A stretch of DNA of 64,000 bases from JAAUTY01 sp964397305 (GCA_964397305.1 CAYNIP010000011.1:43860-107859), one strand, 5' to 3'. Counted from the stretch's first letter, positions 26,537 through 35,817 are shown. Notes: generated by a model not told the origin, from the sequence alone. Numbers and translations are program-made.

Positions 26537-28012
26537 ATGCCCCGTCGGCCGACGCTTACCTTTCACCGAGGCACCCTGCTCCTGCACCCACCCCCGCGTG
26601 GCAAAGCCTGGATCGACTATGCGACTTGGGATGATCGGGTGGAGAAGTTTCGCATTCCCGCCTGCCACTACCGGCCCCTGGTGGAAACGCTCCGGGCGGA
26701 GGGGATCGACTTCACCGATGAAGCCAAAGCCTTTGAGCCCCTGAACCTGTGCCCCAGCCTCGCCCTAGAGCCCTACCCCCACCAGCAGGAAGCCCTGCAA
26801 GCTTGGAAGCAAGCGGGTCGGCAAGGGGTGGTGGTGTTACCGACGGCGGCGGGTAAGACCTATCTGGCGCAGTTGGCGATGCAGTCTACACCGCGCAGTA
26901 CCTTGGTGCTGGTGCCGACCTTGGATTTACTGCACCAGTGGTTTGCTCAGTTGGAGGCTGCCTTTCCCGGGACCCCGGTGGGGGTGTTGGGGGGCGGCTC
27001 CCAGGATCGGACGCCGATCTTAGTCGCTACGTACCACAGTGCGGCAATTCACGCGGAGACCCTGGGCAATCGCTACGCGCTCCTCGTGTTTGATGAGTGC
27101 CACCATTTGCCAACCGAGTTTTTTCGGGCGATCGCCGAGTTTGCGATCGCCCCCTACCGCTTGGGTCTGACGGCGACCCCCGAGCGGGCCGATGGCAGCC
27201 ATGAGGATCTGGCAACGCTGATCGGTCCGGTGGTCTACCGCAAAACCCCGGCTGATCTCTCGGGCCAGGCCTTGGCGGCCCATGAAGTGATCTCGATCAA
27301 GGTGCAGCTCTCGGAGTGGGAGCGCCAGCGCTATGAGCGGGCCCTGAGCATCCGCAACGAGTTCTTGCGCCAAGCGAATATTTCCCTGGGGTCGTTGCAG
27401 GGCTGGCAGCGGTTTGTGCAGGCTTCGGCGCGATCGCCCGCCGGCCGCCGCGCCATGCTGGCCCACCGCGAGGCGAAGGAGATTGCCCTCGGGACGGAGG
27501 GCAAGCTGCGGGTGCTGGGAGAGTTGATCGCCCAGCACTACCCCGATCGTCTGTTGGTGTTTACCAACGACAACGCCACGGTGTACCGCATTTCTCAGGA
27601 GTTTTTATTGCCGGCTATTACCCACCAGACGCCGGTGAAAGAGCGCCATACCCTGCTGGCTCGGTTTCGGGAGGGCCAATACCGCGCCTTGGTGGCTTCC
27701 CATGTGCTCAACGAGGGGGTGGATGTGCCCGAGGCGCGGGTGGCGATTATTCTCTCCGGTACGGGCTCGATGCGGGAGTATGTGCAGCGTCTGGGCCGGG
27801 TGTTACGCAAGGGCTCTGGGGAGGGCAAGTTGGCGCTGCTGTATGAAGTAGTGGCGGCGGATACGACGGAGGAGCGCACCTCAGCCCGGCGACGCGGGGC
27901 GGCCGAGGCGGCGGGTCAGCTCGAACTCCTGCCCAAGCCGGTGCAGTACGGTCAGGGACCGGGAACGGTGCCTCGGGCGGCGTCTACCCCGAGTCGCTAT
28001 GAGGAGGAATGA
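26537..28012 (+). CDS. XPB/Rad25-like superfamily 2 DNA helicase
   Basis: 491 residues. An N-terminal ~75-residue damage-recognition-like region (PACHYRPLVETLRAEGIDF) is followed by the helicase core. Motif I is LPTAAGKTYLA, motif II VFDECHH, motif III GLTATPER, motif V NEGVDVPEA and motif VI VQRLGRVLRK. Archaeal and cyanobacterial XPB homologues often pair with the nuclease Bax1 (DUF790), but none follows here. Likely DNA repair or recombination; partner unknown. Confidence 0.85.
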   Translation: MPRRPTLTFHRGTLLLHPPPRGKAWIDYATWDDRVEKFRIPACHYRPLVETLRAEGIDFTDEAKAFEPLNLCPSLALEPYPHQQEALQAWKQAGRQGVVVLPTAAGKTYLAQLAMQSTPRSTLVLVPTLDLLHQWFAQLEAAFPGTPVGVLGGGSQDRTPILVATYHSAAIHAETLGNRYALLVFDECHHLPTEFFRAIAEFAIAPYRLGLTATPERADGSHEDLATLIGPVVYRKTPADLSGQALAAHEVISIKVQLSEWERQRYERALSIRNEFLRQANISLGSLQGWQRFVQASARSPAGRRAMLAHREAKEIALGTEGKLRVLGELIAQHYPDRLLVFTNDNATVYRISQEFLLPAITHQTPVKERHTLLARFREGQYRALVASHVLNEGVDVPEARVAIILSGTGSMREYVQRLGRVLRKGSGEGKLALLYEVVAADTTEERTSARRRGAAEAAGQLELLPKPVQYGQGPGTVPRAASTPSRYEEE

Positions 28013-28127
28013 CGGGGGCAACGTTGTGCCAAGGGGGACTCGTTGCGGTACGTTGTCTGGATAGGCCGATGGTTTCGTGCGGCTCACCGCGACGGGGCTG
28101 GCCTTGGTTCGCGTTTTTATTTCAGTC

Positions 28128-28457
28128 ATGCAACTTACTCCCCAAGAGAAAGATAAGCTCCTTCTGTTCACGGCGGCCCTGCTGGCGGAGCGCCGCAAAG
28201 CGCGGGGCCTGAAGCTCAACTATCCTGAAGCGGTGGCCTACATTTCGGCGGCGATTCTCGAAGGGGCTCGCGATGGCCGCACGGTGGCCGACCTGATGAG
28301 CCATGGCGCGACGCTCCTGAGCCGCGCGGACGTGATGGAGGGTATTCCGGAAATGTTGCACGAAGTGCAAGTGGAAGCGACCTTCCCCGATGGCACGAAG
28401 CTGGTCACGGTTCATGATCCGATCCGGGCGGCTGAGGCGAACTCGCTGCCAGCCTAG
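28128..28457 (+). CDS. ureA: urease subunit gamma
   Basis: 109 residues: MQLTPQEKDKLLLFTAALLAERR, GLKLNYPEAVAYIS, EGARDG, MEGIPEMLHEVQVEATFPDGTKLVTVH. This is a textbook UreA. The ATG at 28128 fits the family; the frame is open from 28077. ureB, ureC and the accessory genes do not follow, so the urease genes are scattered, as in several cyanobacteria. Confidence 0.95.
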   Translation: MQLTPQEKDKLLLFTAALLAERRKARGLKLNYPEAVAYISAAILEGARDGRTVADLMSHGATLLSRADVMEGIPEMLHEVQVEATFPDGTKLVTVHDPIRAAEANSLPA

Positions 28458-28511
28458 GCCGGGAGCTGGCGCTCTGTTGCTGGGGGCTCTGCGGTCTTAT
28501 TCCGAGGTTAG

Positions 28512-29744
28512 ATGGCGATCGCTTACATCGTCTTTGATGTAGTTCCGGCTCCCAAGGGGGCGGCGATTCACATTGCCGCCTTCGCGCAGCAGTTGGCCGC
28601 CCGGGCTGGCGCCCTGGTTCTGGTAACGGTCGCTCCCGAGGCCGGCGTGAGCCCACCCGCTTTGACCTTGCCCGGGGTTGAGCTAGTCCGGCTCCCCGCT
28701 CGGGGGGCAACGTTGATTCAGCGGGTGCTGGACTTTCGCGCCCACTTGCGGCGCTGGTTGGCGGGGCGGCGTTTTGCCGCGATCCAGTTTCGCTCGCCCT
28801 ATGAGGGGTGGGTGCTGGCTTTGGAGCCGGGGCGGTACGCGGAGCACCTGATCTTTGAGGTCAATGGTCTGCCATCCCTGGAACTGAAGTATCGCTATCC
28901 TGAGGTGGCCGATGACCGGGAGCTAATGCAGAAGTTGTGGGTGCAAGAGCAGCGTTGCTTGCAGGTGGCGGCGGCGGTGCTGACGCCCAGCCCAGTAACG
29001 CGGGACTATCTGCTCACGCGGGGGGTGCCGGCGGCCAAACTGACGGTGATTCCTAACGGGGTAGATTTGGACCTGTTTCGCTACCAAGCACCCCGGTGGC
29101 GCTCTCCGGGAGAGCCCTTGCAACTCCTCTATTTCGGTATCCTAGCCGCCTGGCAGGGGGTGGATCTGGCTGTGCGGGCGGTGGCTCTGGTGGCGGCGAA
29201 GGAACCGGTGGGGTTCACGGTGATCGGGCGGGGAACGCGGGCTCAAGTCCAGGCTCTGGAGCGGCTGGCAACGAAGTTGGGGATTGGCGATCGCGTCTGC
29301 TACCGGCCGCCGGTTCCCCAAGCGGCGCTGTTGGCGCACCTCCACGCGGCGGATGCGACGCTGGTTCCCTTGGCGCTCAATGATCGCAATCTGGTGCAGG
29401 GCTGCTGTCCCCTGAAGTTGCTGGAGAGTATGGCGGCGGGGCGACCGGCGATCGCCAGTGATCTGCCGGTGACGCGCGCCCTAGGTCGCTCGGAGCAGGA
29501 GTTCCTGTTGGTGAAGCCGGGAGCGGTGCAGCCTTTGGCCGACGCCATCCTACGCCTGGCGGCGCAACCCGCGCTGGGGCAACGGCTAGCCGCTCAGGCC
29601 CGCCAGTGGGTTGAAGCCCACTACACTTGGGAGCGGGCGGGAGCAGCTCTGGCGGCCGTGTACCAAGAGCTGGAGACGAGGCCCGGTCGAGATGTTGGCT
29701 CGTGCTTCGGTAGCCATGACCGACAGGACGGCAAGCCTGATTAG
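28512..29744 (+). CDS. glycosyltransferase family 4 protein
   Basis: GT-B fold enzyme, 410 residues. It has the N-terminal PAPKGAAIHIAAFAQQL glycine-loop region, the interdomain LTVIPNGVDLDLF motif and a C-terminal donor site (VPLALNDRNLVQGCCPLKLLESMAAGRPAIAS), where GT4 enzymes normally show an E-x7-E motif. It probably adds a sugar to a polysaccharide or lipid. Acceptor and donor are unknown. Confidence 0.82.
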   Translation: MAIAYIVFDVVPAPKGAAIHIAAFAQQLAARAGALVLVTVAPEAGVSPPALTLPGVELVRLPARGATLIQRVLDFRAHLRRWLAGRRFAAIQFRSPYEGWVLALEPGRYAEHLIFEVNGLPSLELKYRYPEVADDRELMQKLWVQEQRCLQVAAAVLTPSPVTRDYLLTRGVPAAKLTVIPNGVDLDLFRYQAPRWRSPGEPLQLLYFGILAAWQGVDLAVRAVALVAAKEPVGFTVIGRGTRAQVQALERLATKLGIGDRVCYRPPVPQAALLAHLHAADATLVPLALNDRNLVQGCCPLKLLESMAAGRPAIASDLPVTRALGRSEQEFLLVKPGAVQPLADAILRLAAQPALGQRLAAQARQWVEAHYTWERAGAALAAVYQELETRPGRDVGSCFGSHDRQDGKPD

Positions 29745-29946
29745 CGCTAGGGTTCAGCCCAGCCTCAGTACCCAATTGGGGCACTACCGAGATGCGGCTG
29801 AAGACGAAGGCTCGTTGTCAAGGCTCCTGGGAACTCCCCTGATCCCTTTCTCCTCAGGCCAACACCCAGACCTCCGTAACCCTTGCCCCTACAGCCTGTG
29901 TTCCAGGGGTTTGTCCCCGTTGGCAGGGTTGAACTGACGATGAACC

Positions 29947-31047
29947 CTAGCTTTGGGTTGCAGCCGCCAGTTCTTCGAGGCGCTCCTGCTGGTCTTGGCT
30001 GATGCAAGCCTGAATCATTGCTTCGATATCCCCTTCCAGAGTCCCGGCGAGGCTAAAGTTGCGGTTGAGGCGGTGGTCAGTGATGCGGTTGTCTTTGTAG
30101 TTGTAGGTGCGGATTTTCTCGGAGCGTGCGCCTGTGCCGACTTGGGAGCGGCGCAGGTCGGTGACCGTCTCTTGTTGTTCGCGGAGTTTCAGATCATAGA
30201 GCTTGGCCCGCAGGATTTGCATGGCGCGCTCGCGGTTCTTGAGCTGCGATCGCTCTTCGGTGCAAAAGACCCGAATCCCGGTGGGTTTGTGAAACAAGTC
30301 CACGGCGGTTTCCACCTTGTTGACGTTTTGACCCCCAGCCCCACCCGAGCGGGCGGTGGTCAGCTCAATGTCTTTGGGATCGATCTGGACTTCGACCTCA
30401 TCCACTTCGGGCATGATCGCTACCGTAGCCGTAGAGGTGTGAACACGACCCCCGGCCTCGGTGACGGGAACCCGCTGGACGCGATGGACGCCGGCCTCAA
30501 ATTTGAGCTGGCTGTAGACGCGATCGCCCTGAATCTCCAGGATCGCTTCCTTGAAGCCCCCCATCTCAGCCGGGGATTCGCTCACTAGGGAGACGCGCCA
30601 GTTCTGAGTATCGGCATAGCGAGAATACATCCGCACCAAGTCCCCGGCCCAAAGGCTCGCTTCGTCGCCGCCCGTGCCGGCGCGAATCTCGAGCATGATG
30701 TTTTTCTCATCATTGGGGTCGCTGGGCAGCAGCAGGACTTTCAGGCGCTGCTCGAGCTGGGCGAGTTGGGCTTCCAGGGCCTGGACTTCCGCCCCGGCCA
30801 TTTCCCGCATTTCGGGATCGTTACTCGCTTCTTTGAGGACTTCCTTCGCCCCCTGCAACTCCTCTCCCGTGGCCTGCCATGTGTGGTAAGTGTTAACCGT
30901 TGCTTCTAGGGAGGAGCGGGCCTTGGCCACGGTTTGCAGCTCCGTGGGATTGGTCGCCACGTCAGGGTCGGCGAGGCGGCGCGTCAACTCCTCGAAGGTT
31001 TGTTCAACGGATTTGAGTTTGTCCAACAGATAGGATTCAGCCATCAT
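29947..31047 (-). CDS. prfA: peptide chain release factor 1
   Basis: Terminates translation at UAG and UAA. 366 residues with the catalytic GGQ (SGGAGGQNVNKVETAV), codon-recognition motif PVT (QRVPVTEAGGR) in place of the commoner PAT, and RAGTGGDEASLWAGDL. The PxT tripeptide marks RF1 rather than RF2. It is the last gene of the long leftward run. Confidence 0.95.
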   Translation of the reverse strand: MMAESYLLDKLKSVEQTFEELTRRLADPDVATNPTELQTVAKARSSLEATVNTYHTWQATGEELQGAKEVLKEASNDPEMREMAGAEVQALEAQLAQLEQRLKVLLLPSDPNDEKNIMLEIRAGTGGDEASLWAGDLVRMYSRYADTQNWRVSLVSESPAEMGGFKEAILEIQGDRVYSQLKFEAGVHRVQRVPVTEAGGRVHTSTATVAIMPEVDEVEVQIDPKDIELTTARSGGAGGQNVNKVETAVDLFHKPTGIRVFCTEERSQLKNRERAMQILRAKLYDLKLREQQETVTDLRRSQVGTGARSEKIRTYNYKDNRITDHRLNRNFSLAGTLEGDIEAMIQACISQDQQERLEELAAATQS

Positions 31048-31096
31048 TTCCTCCGCCAGGGTCGTTCACACATTGCCTAGAGTCTGCCAATAGCGA

Positions 31097-31121
31097 ACCC
31101 AGCAGCGCTACACTGCTGGGT
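31097..31121 (-). terminator. hairpin downstream of rpmE
   Basis: Perfect 9-bp stem (ACCCAGCAG / CTGCTGGGT) with a 7-nt loop, 20 bp after the rpmE stop and 50 bp before prfA. The following bases (TCGCTATTGG) are only weakly T-rich. It could separate prfA from the ribosomal run or attenuate it. Confidence 0.55.
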
Positions 31122-31141
31122 CGGGGGTGTCAGGAGCAGGG

Positions 31142-31387
31142 CTAAGCCTGGGCGTCGGTGCTTTGGCTGGCGTCGGCGCTGCCAAACATCCCATACTTCC
31201 GCATAAAGCGTTCCACTCGTCCTTCGGCGTCGATAATCTTCTGAGTGCCGGTGTAGAAGGGGTGATTGCCTGACCAGATCTCGACGTTGAGCTGGGGCTT
31301 GGTGGAGCCGATGGTCATGACGACTTCCCCGTTGCAGATTACTTTTGCCTCCGGATACCACTCCGGGTGAATGCCAGGTTTCGGCAT
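31142..31387 (-). CDS. rpmE: 50S ribosomal protein L31
   Basis: 81 residues: MPKPGIHPEWYPEAKVICNGEVV, then VEIWSGNHPFYTGTQKIIDAEGRVERFMRKYGM. Only one of the zinc-binding cysteines of the C+ type is present, as usual in cyanobacterial L31. The start at 31387 fits the family; a longer frame runs to 31414. Confidence 0.94.
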   Translation of the reverse strand: MPKPGIHPEWYPEAKVICNGEVVMTIGSTKPQLNVEIWSGNHPFYTGTQKIIDAEGRVERFMRKYGMFGSADASQSTDAQA

Positions 31388-31487
31388 GGCCTTACTATCC
31401 TCTTGATGAACCAATTATCTAAAAATCAAGGCCGCACTCCCCATTATAGGAAAAGTCGGCGGCGGTAACAGCGCTGGGCCCTGAGTA

Positions 31488-31898
31488 CTAGCGCTTCGAG
31501 AATTGCGGCGCTTTGCGGGCTTTCTTGAGGCCGTACTTCTTGCGCTCCTTGGCGCGGGGGTCGCGGGTCAAGTAGCCTTCCGCTTTGAGGGGCTGGCGGT
31601 TATCGGGGGAGAGTTCGCAGAGGGCCCGCGCGACGCCGAGGCGCACGGCATCGGCTTGGCCGGTGAGGCCGCCACCGTGGACCCGGGCGAGGATGTCATA
31701 GTCCTGCTCGAGGCCGAGAGTCTCGAGGGGAGCCCGCAGCACGCCGACATGGCTGGGGTTGTAGTTGAAATAGTTATCGCCGGGGCGCTGGTTGATGGTG
31801 ATGGTTCCGTTACCCGGTACGAGGCGGACGCGGGCGATCGCCTGTTTGCGTCGGCCGGTACCCCAGTAGACGGGGCGAGAGTTGTCTACCGCTTGCAT
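31488..31898 (-). CDS. rpsI: 30S ribosomal protein S9
   Basis: 136 residues with the YWGTGRRKQAIARVRL start, GGGLTGQADAVRLGVARAL core and the basic C-terminal PRAKERKKYGLKKARKAPQFSKR, whose end reaches the ribosomal P site. The start codon overlaps the rplM stop (TAATG). Confidence 0.97.
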   Translation of the reverse strand: MQAVDNSRPVYWGTGRRKQAIARVRLVPGNGTITINQRPGDNYFNYNPSHVGVLRAPLETLGLEQDYDILARVHGGGLTGQADAVRLGVARALCELSPDNRQPLKAEGYLTRDPRAKERKKYGLKKARKAPQFSKR

Positions 31899-32353
31899 TA
31901 GTTACCTCCTTGGGGAATGGTGTTGATGGTCAGGGGTTCAGGCTGTTGGGCTTGGTGCTTGTGGTTGGGGCCGGCGTACACCTTCAGCTTGGTGAACAAT
32001 TGGCGACCGAGGGAGTTCTTGGGGAGCATTCCCTTCACAGCCTGCTCGATGATCCGCTCTGGCAGACGCTGGCGCAGGTGTTCAAAGCTCTCCGTTTTCA
32101 TGCCGCCGGGGCGACCGGAGTGGCGGCGGTAGACCTTCTGGCTGGCTTTTTTGCCCGTGACGCTGATTTTCTCGGCGTTGATCACGATGACAAAATCGCC
32201 GGTATCAATATGCGGTGTGAAGGTGGGTTTGTGCTTGCCGCGCAAAATCTTGGCGATTTCGCTGGCGAGGCGACCCAGGCGCTGGTCAGCAGCGTCAATG
32301 ATGTACCACTGGCGTTCGGTGGTCTCTGGGGTGGGTAAGATCGTTTTTTCCAT
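31898..32353 (-). CDS. rplM: 50S ribosomal protein L13
   Basis: 151 residues with WYIIDAADQRLGRLAS, LRGKHKPTFTPHIDTGDFVIVINAEK, YRRHSGRPGG and GMLPKNSLGRQ. The ATG at 32353 (MEKTILP) fits the family; a longer frame to 32569 runs into truA. Coupled to rpsI through an overlapping stop/start. Confidence 0.96.
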   Translation of the reverse strand: MEKTILPTPETTERQWYIIDAADQRLGRLASEIAKILRGKHKPTFTPHIDTGDFVIVINAEKISVTGKKASQKVYRRHSGRPGGMKTESFEHLRQRLPERIIEQAVKGMLPKNSLGRQLFTKLKVYAGPNHKHQAQQPEPLTINTIPQGGN

Positions 32354-32396
32354 GATTCCGAGGTCGGAGCGTGACGACAACAAAACGAGGGCTGGA

Positions 32397-33212
32397 CTAG
32401 CCGGGAAGAAGGAAGCGGGGCTGGCTATCAAACCAGACGGCTTCCGGGATGGGAAAGTCGGGGTAGCCGACGCGCAGGAGGCAAAGTCCCCGAGCCGGGG
32501 CGGCATACTTGACGTGCTCGCGCTGTTGCTGCTGCCAGATGTCAGCGAAGCTGGCGGGCGATCGCGCACCGCTGCCGACCTCCACTAACATGCCAACTAA
32601 CAATCGTACCATGCCGTAGAGGAAACCGCTGGCTTGAACCTCAATCCGCAGAAAATCGCCCTGGCGCTCACACTCAGCCGCCTGGATGTCCACCCAGGAG
32701 TCCCGGCGCGCCGAGCCCGCGCGGCGAAAGGCAGCGAGGTGGTGGCGGCCGAGAAGCGGATTGAGGGCGGCTTGGATGCGGGCTGCGTCCAAGGGCTGGC
32801 GGTAGTAGTGCCAGCACAGGGACTGCACGAACAGGTTGGGGCGTTTCGCCGTGTAGATCGTGTAGCGGTAGCGCCGCCAGAGAGCTGAGAATTGGGCGTG
32901 CCAGTCCGGAGGAACCGCCGCCGAGGCGCGGATGAGCACATCGTCGGGCAGGTGCGCGTTCAGGATCGCCGCCCATTTCGGGGCTGGGATCGGGCTGCTG
33001 GCATCAAAGTGGGCCACTTGGGCCGCTGCGTGGACCCCCGTATCAGTACGTCCGGCCCCGTGCAGGGGGACGCGCTGGCCGAGGACTTGGGCGATCGCGC
33101 CCTCGATCTCAGCCTGCACCGTGCGCTGGTGGGGCTGCCACTGCCAACCGTGGAAGTGGGTTCCCAGGTACTGAATCGCGAGGGCGATCCGCTGGCGCTC
33201 CGCTGCCACCAC
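32397..33212 (-). CDS. truA: tRNA pseudouridine synthase A
   Basis: Makes pseudouridine at positions 38-40 of tRNAs. 271 residues; the catalytic Asp lies in GRTDTGVHA, with the RRYRYTI and GFLYGMVRLLVG motifs. It sits inside the alpha-operon extension between rplQ and rplM, a common cyanobacterial order. Confidence 0.95.
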   Translation of the reverse strand: MVAAERQRIALAIQYLGTHFHGWQWQPHQRTVQAEIEGAIAQVLGQRVPLHGAGRTDTGVHAAAQVAHFDASSPIPAPKWAAILNAHLPDDVLIRASAAVPPDWHAQFSALWRRYRYTIYTAKRPNLFVQSLCWHYYRQPLDAARIQAALNPLLGRHHLAAFRRAGSARRDSWVDIQAAECERQGDFLRIEVQASGFLYGMVRLLVGMLVEVGSGARSPASFADIWQQQQREHVKYAAPARGLCLLRVGYPDFPIPEAVWFDSQPRFLLPG

Positions 33213-33221
33213 CCGCCTCCG

Positions 33222-33572
33222 CTAGAGCAATTCAATGATCGCCATCTCCGCATTATCCCCGCGCCGACGCTTGGTGCGGACGACGCGAGTGTAGCCCCCG
33301 GCGCGATCGCCGTAGCGATTGGGGGCTTCACTGAACAGAGCGTGAACGAGTTGCTTATCGTACAAATAGCCCAAGGCCCGGCGGCGCGCCGCCAGGGAGC
33401 CGTCCTTAGCCAGCTCAATCATGTGCTCCGCCTTGCTGCGAACGGCTTTCGCTCGCGCTTGGGTGGTTGTGATTTGGCCGTTGCGAATCAGCTCGGTGGC
33501 GAGCGATCGCAGTAAAGCCTTCCGCTGATCAGCGGGGCGTCCCAGTTCGGGCACGCGGCAACGGTGTCGCAT
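33222..33572 (-). CDS. rplQ: 50S ribosomal protein L17
   Basis: 116 residues: MRHRCRVPELGRPADQRKALLRSLATELI, TTTQARAKAVR, and the C-terminal GYTRVVRTKRRRGDNAEMAIIEL. It follows rpoA, as in most bacteria. Confidence 0.97.
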   Translation of the reverse strand: MRHRCRVPELGRPADQRKALLRSLATELIRNGQITTTQARAKAVRSKAEHMIELAKDGSLAARRRALGYLYDKQLVHALFSEAPNRYGDRAGGYTRVVRTKRRRGDNAEMAIIELL

Positions 33573-33605
33573 GGTTGAAGTCCCTCCAGTGCAGGCACAA
33601 GTGAA

Positions 33606-34547
33606 TTAAACTTTGGGTTTTTCGTGGGGCAAGGTAATGCCAAGGCGCTGCTGGAGTGCCTCGATCACCTCCTCCGCTGACTTCTGGCCGAAGTTCTTGA
33701 TCTCCAGCAGATCTTCCTGGGAGTAGCCCAGGAGGTCAGCCACCGTATTGATCTGAGCCCGCTTGAGACAATTGTAGGCTCGGACCGAAAGCTGCAATTC
33801 CTCAATTGGAATTTGGCTGGTCGGATCGTCGGGCTCGCCGGGTTCTATCGAAACGGTTTCGATATTGAAGTCCTTCAGGGGGTTGAACAAGTCCACGACA
33901 ATATTCGCCGCCTGGGAGAGGGCTTCCTCCGGTTTGATGCTGCCATTCGTCCAGACCTCCAAGGTCAGCCGATCCTGGGGCACAGCCCCATCCGCCAGCA
34001 GGTCCTCAACCGCGTAGTTGACGCGGCTCACCGGCATGAACACCGCGTCAAGCTGCATGAAGTCGAGGGCGCTGGTCTCATCGCGGCTGCGCTCAATGGT
34101 CCGGTAGCCCTTGCCCCGTTCGATCCGAAACTCCATCTCCAGCCGCGCTCCCGTTGCCAAGGTGGCAATATGCTGGTTGGGGTTAATGACTTCAACCTCG
34201 GAGGGCAAGTCAAAGAGAGCCGCCGTGGCCGTACCCGGCCCTGTAGCTACCAAGCGCCCGATTTGCGGGCCGGCAGCGTAGCTGTGAAAGACGATCTCCT
34301 TCACATTGAGCAAGATCTCCAGCACATCCTCGCGCACACCAGGAATTGTGGCGAACTCATGGGTCACGCCAGCAATGCGAACGGCCGTGATGGCGGTTCC
34401 CTCCAAGTTAGCCAGGAGGACGCGCCGCAGGGCACTGCCCACCGTCGTCCCCTGACCCCGTTCCAGGGGCTCTAGCACAAACTTACTATGTTGACTCTGA
34501 TCCCGGTGCGTTTTTGATTCCACGCACTCGATTTGAAACTGTCCCAC
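33606..34547 (-). CDS. rpoA: RNA polymerase alpha subunit
   Basis: 313 residues. The N-terminal assembly domain has FVLEPLERGQGTTVGSALRRVLL and the C-terminal domain has LNLCVRAYNCLKRA-type residues (SVRAYNCLKRAQINTVADLL) for promoter UP-element and activator contacts. Order rpsM-rpsK-rpoA-rplQ is canonical. Confidence 0.97.
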   Translation of the reverse strand: MGQFQIECVESKTHRDQSQHSKFVLEPLERGQGTTVGSALRRVLLANLEGTAITAVRIAGVTHEFATIPGVREDVLEILLNVKEIVFHSYAAGPQIGRLVATGPGTATAALFDLPSEVEVINPNQHIATLATGARLEMEFRIERGKGYRTIERSRDETSALDFMQLDAVFMPVSRVNYAVEDLLADGAVPQDRLTLEVWTNGSIKPEEALSQAANIVVDLFNPLKDFNIETVSIEPGEPDDPTSQIPIEELQLSVRAYNCLKRAQINTVADLLGYSQEDLLEIKNFGQKSAEEVIEALQQRLGITLPHEKPKV

Positions 34548-34624
34548 GCCAGTACTCTCCCTTCTCTGCCTCTGAAGCGGTTATGACCTACTCTGCGTAG
34601 CGCCCTTGCGCCAGACTCTTCCCC

Positions 34625-35017
34625 CTAGACGCGGCGCCGTTTCGGCGGACGGCAGCCGTTGTGGGGAATGGGGGTCACGTCACGGATCAGGGTGATTTCC
34701 AGGCCGGCAGCCTGGAGAGCCCGGATTGCCGTCTCACGGCCTGCCCCGGGGCCGCTGACCATGACCTCGAGCTGGCGCATTCCCTGCTCAATCGCTCGTC
34801 GCGCTGCGCTGTCCGCCGCCGTTTGGGCGGCAAAGGGAGTGCCTTTCTTCGCCCCCTTGAAGCCACTGGAGCCGGCCGAGGCCCAGGAAATCGCATCACC
34901 GCGCGTATCGGTAATCGTTACGATAGTGTTGTTGAAGGTTGAGGTAATATGTGCCACACCGTTAGGCACATTGCGTTTCTGCTTTTTACTCCCACCTTTT
35001 TTAGTCGGTCGCGCCAT
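34625..35017 (-). CDS. rpsK: 30S ribosomal protein S11
   Basis: 130 residues: VPNGVAHITSTFNNTIVTITD, GDAISWASAGSSGFKG, and the C-terminal DVTPIPHNGCRPPKRRRV. Full length. Confidence 0.97.
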   Translation of the reverse strand: MARPTKKGGSKKQKRNVPNGVAHITSTFNNTIVTITDTRGDAISWASAGSSGFKGAKKGTPFAAQTAADSAARRAIEQGMRQLEVMVSGPGAGRETAIRALQAAGLEITLIRDVTPIPHNGCRPPKRRRV

Positions 35018-35086
35018 AGTCCCTTAATTAACCCAGTGTTAGTCCAATGTTGCAGCCTGGCTTGGCACGCTAAGCGCGCCTGCCGT

Positions 35087-35467
35087 CTATTTCTTGCCAG
35101 CCTTTTTCTTACCCGCGACGGTGATGCGGCGACCGCGACGGGTGCGCGCATTGGTGCGGGTTCGTTGGCCTCGCACCGGCAGACCTTGCCGGTGGCGGCG
35201 ACCCCGATAGCAGCCAATATCAACGAGACGCTTGATGTTCAGGTTTTCCAAGCGTCGCAGGTCGCCTTCGACCTGGTAGTTCGTCTCAATGAAGGCCCGC
35301 AGGGCGGTTATGTCCTCATCGGAGAGGTCTCGCACGCGGGTATCGGGGTTGACGCCGGTTTTCGCGATCACATTCTGGGCTCGCGAGAGACCAATGCCAT
35401 AGATATAAGTCAGACCAATTTCGACGCGCTTTTCGCGCGGCAGGTCAACGCCTGCAATCCGTGCCAC
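35087..35467 (-). CDS. rpsM: 30S ribosomal protein S13
   Basis: 126 residues beginning ARIAGVDLPREKRVEIGLTYIYGIG, ending in a basic tail (GQRTRTNARTRRGRR). The start is the GTG at 35467, with GGGAG upstream. The frame stays open to 35563, but the upstream residues do not belong to the family. Confidence 0.95.
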   Translation of the reverse strand: MARIAGVDLPREKRVEIGLTYIYGIGLSRAQNVIAKTGVNPDTRVRDLSDEDITALRAFIETNYQVEGDLRRLENLNIKRLVDIGCYRGRRHRQGLPVRGQRTRTNARTRRGRRITVAGKKKAGKK

Positions 35468-35572
35468 GTTGTTCGACTCCCTAACGACATCAGGTGGATA
35501 GACCAGCAGTGAGGTGCTGGTGAGGCGGCGCGCTCGGCGTTGGCCGCCGAGACAAAGCCGCAAGGCGAAGGC

Positions 35573-35686
35573 TTAACCCTGGCGCTGTTTGTGCTTGGGG
35601 TTAGTGCAAATGACCATGACGCGACCGCGACGACGGATGACGCGACATTTCTCACACATTCTCTTGACGGACGCTCGAACTTTCAT
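35573..35686 (-). CDS. rpmJ: 50S ribosomal protein L36
   Basis: 37 residues, MKVRASVKRMCEKCRVIRRR then GRVMVICTNPKHKQRQG, with the zinc-binding pattern C-x2-C-x12-C-x4-H. It starts at ATG 35686. There is no clear Shine-Dalgarno, but a consensus -10 lies just upstream, so the leader would be short. Confidence 0.97.
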   Translation of the reverse strand: MKVRASVKRMCEKCRVIRRRGRVMVICTNPKHKQRQG

Positions 35687-35714
35687 GCTGGTTTAGCGGT
35701 TCTGCAAGCTCTTA

Positions 35715-35720
35715 ATTATA
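35715..35720 (-). promoter_or_regulatory. consensus -10 element upstream of rpmJ
   Basis: A perfect TATAAT on the minus strand, in an AT-rich island (35697-35757) that stands out in this GC-rich DNA, 29 bp before the rpmJ ATG. The -35 region (TTTTCG at ~17 bp) is poor. It likely drives the rpmJ-rpsM-rpsK-rpoA-rplQ block separately from the S10/spc block. Confidence 0.6.
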
Positions 35721-35817
35721 ACAAATTTAACTGGAATCGAAAACATTTTTTTGACAGCGAACTGAGCAGCTCGCCGCGCCGGTTTCAAGACCCGTTCACC
35801 CCTGCGGCCCTAGGGGG

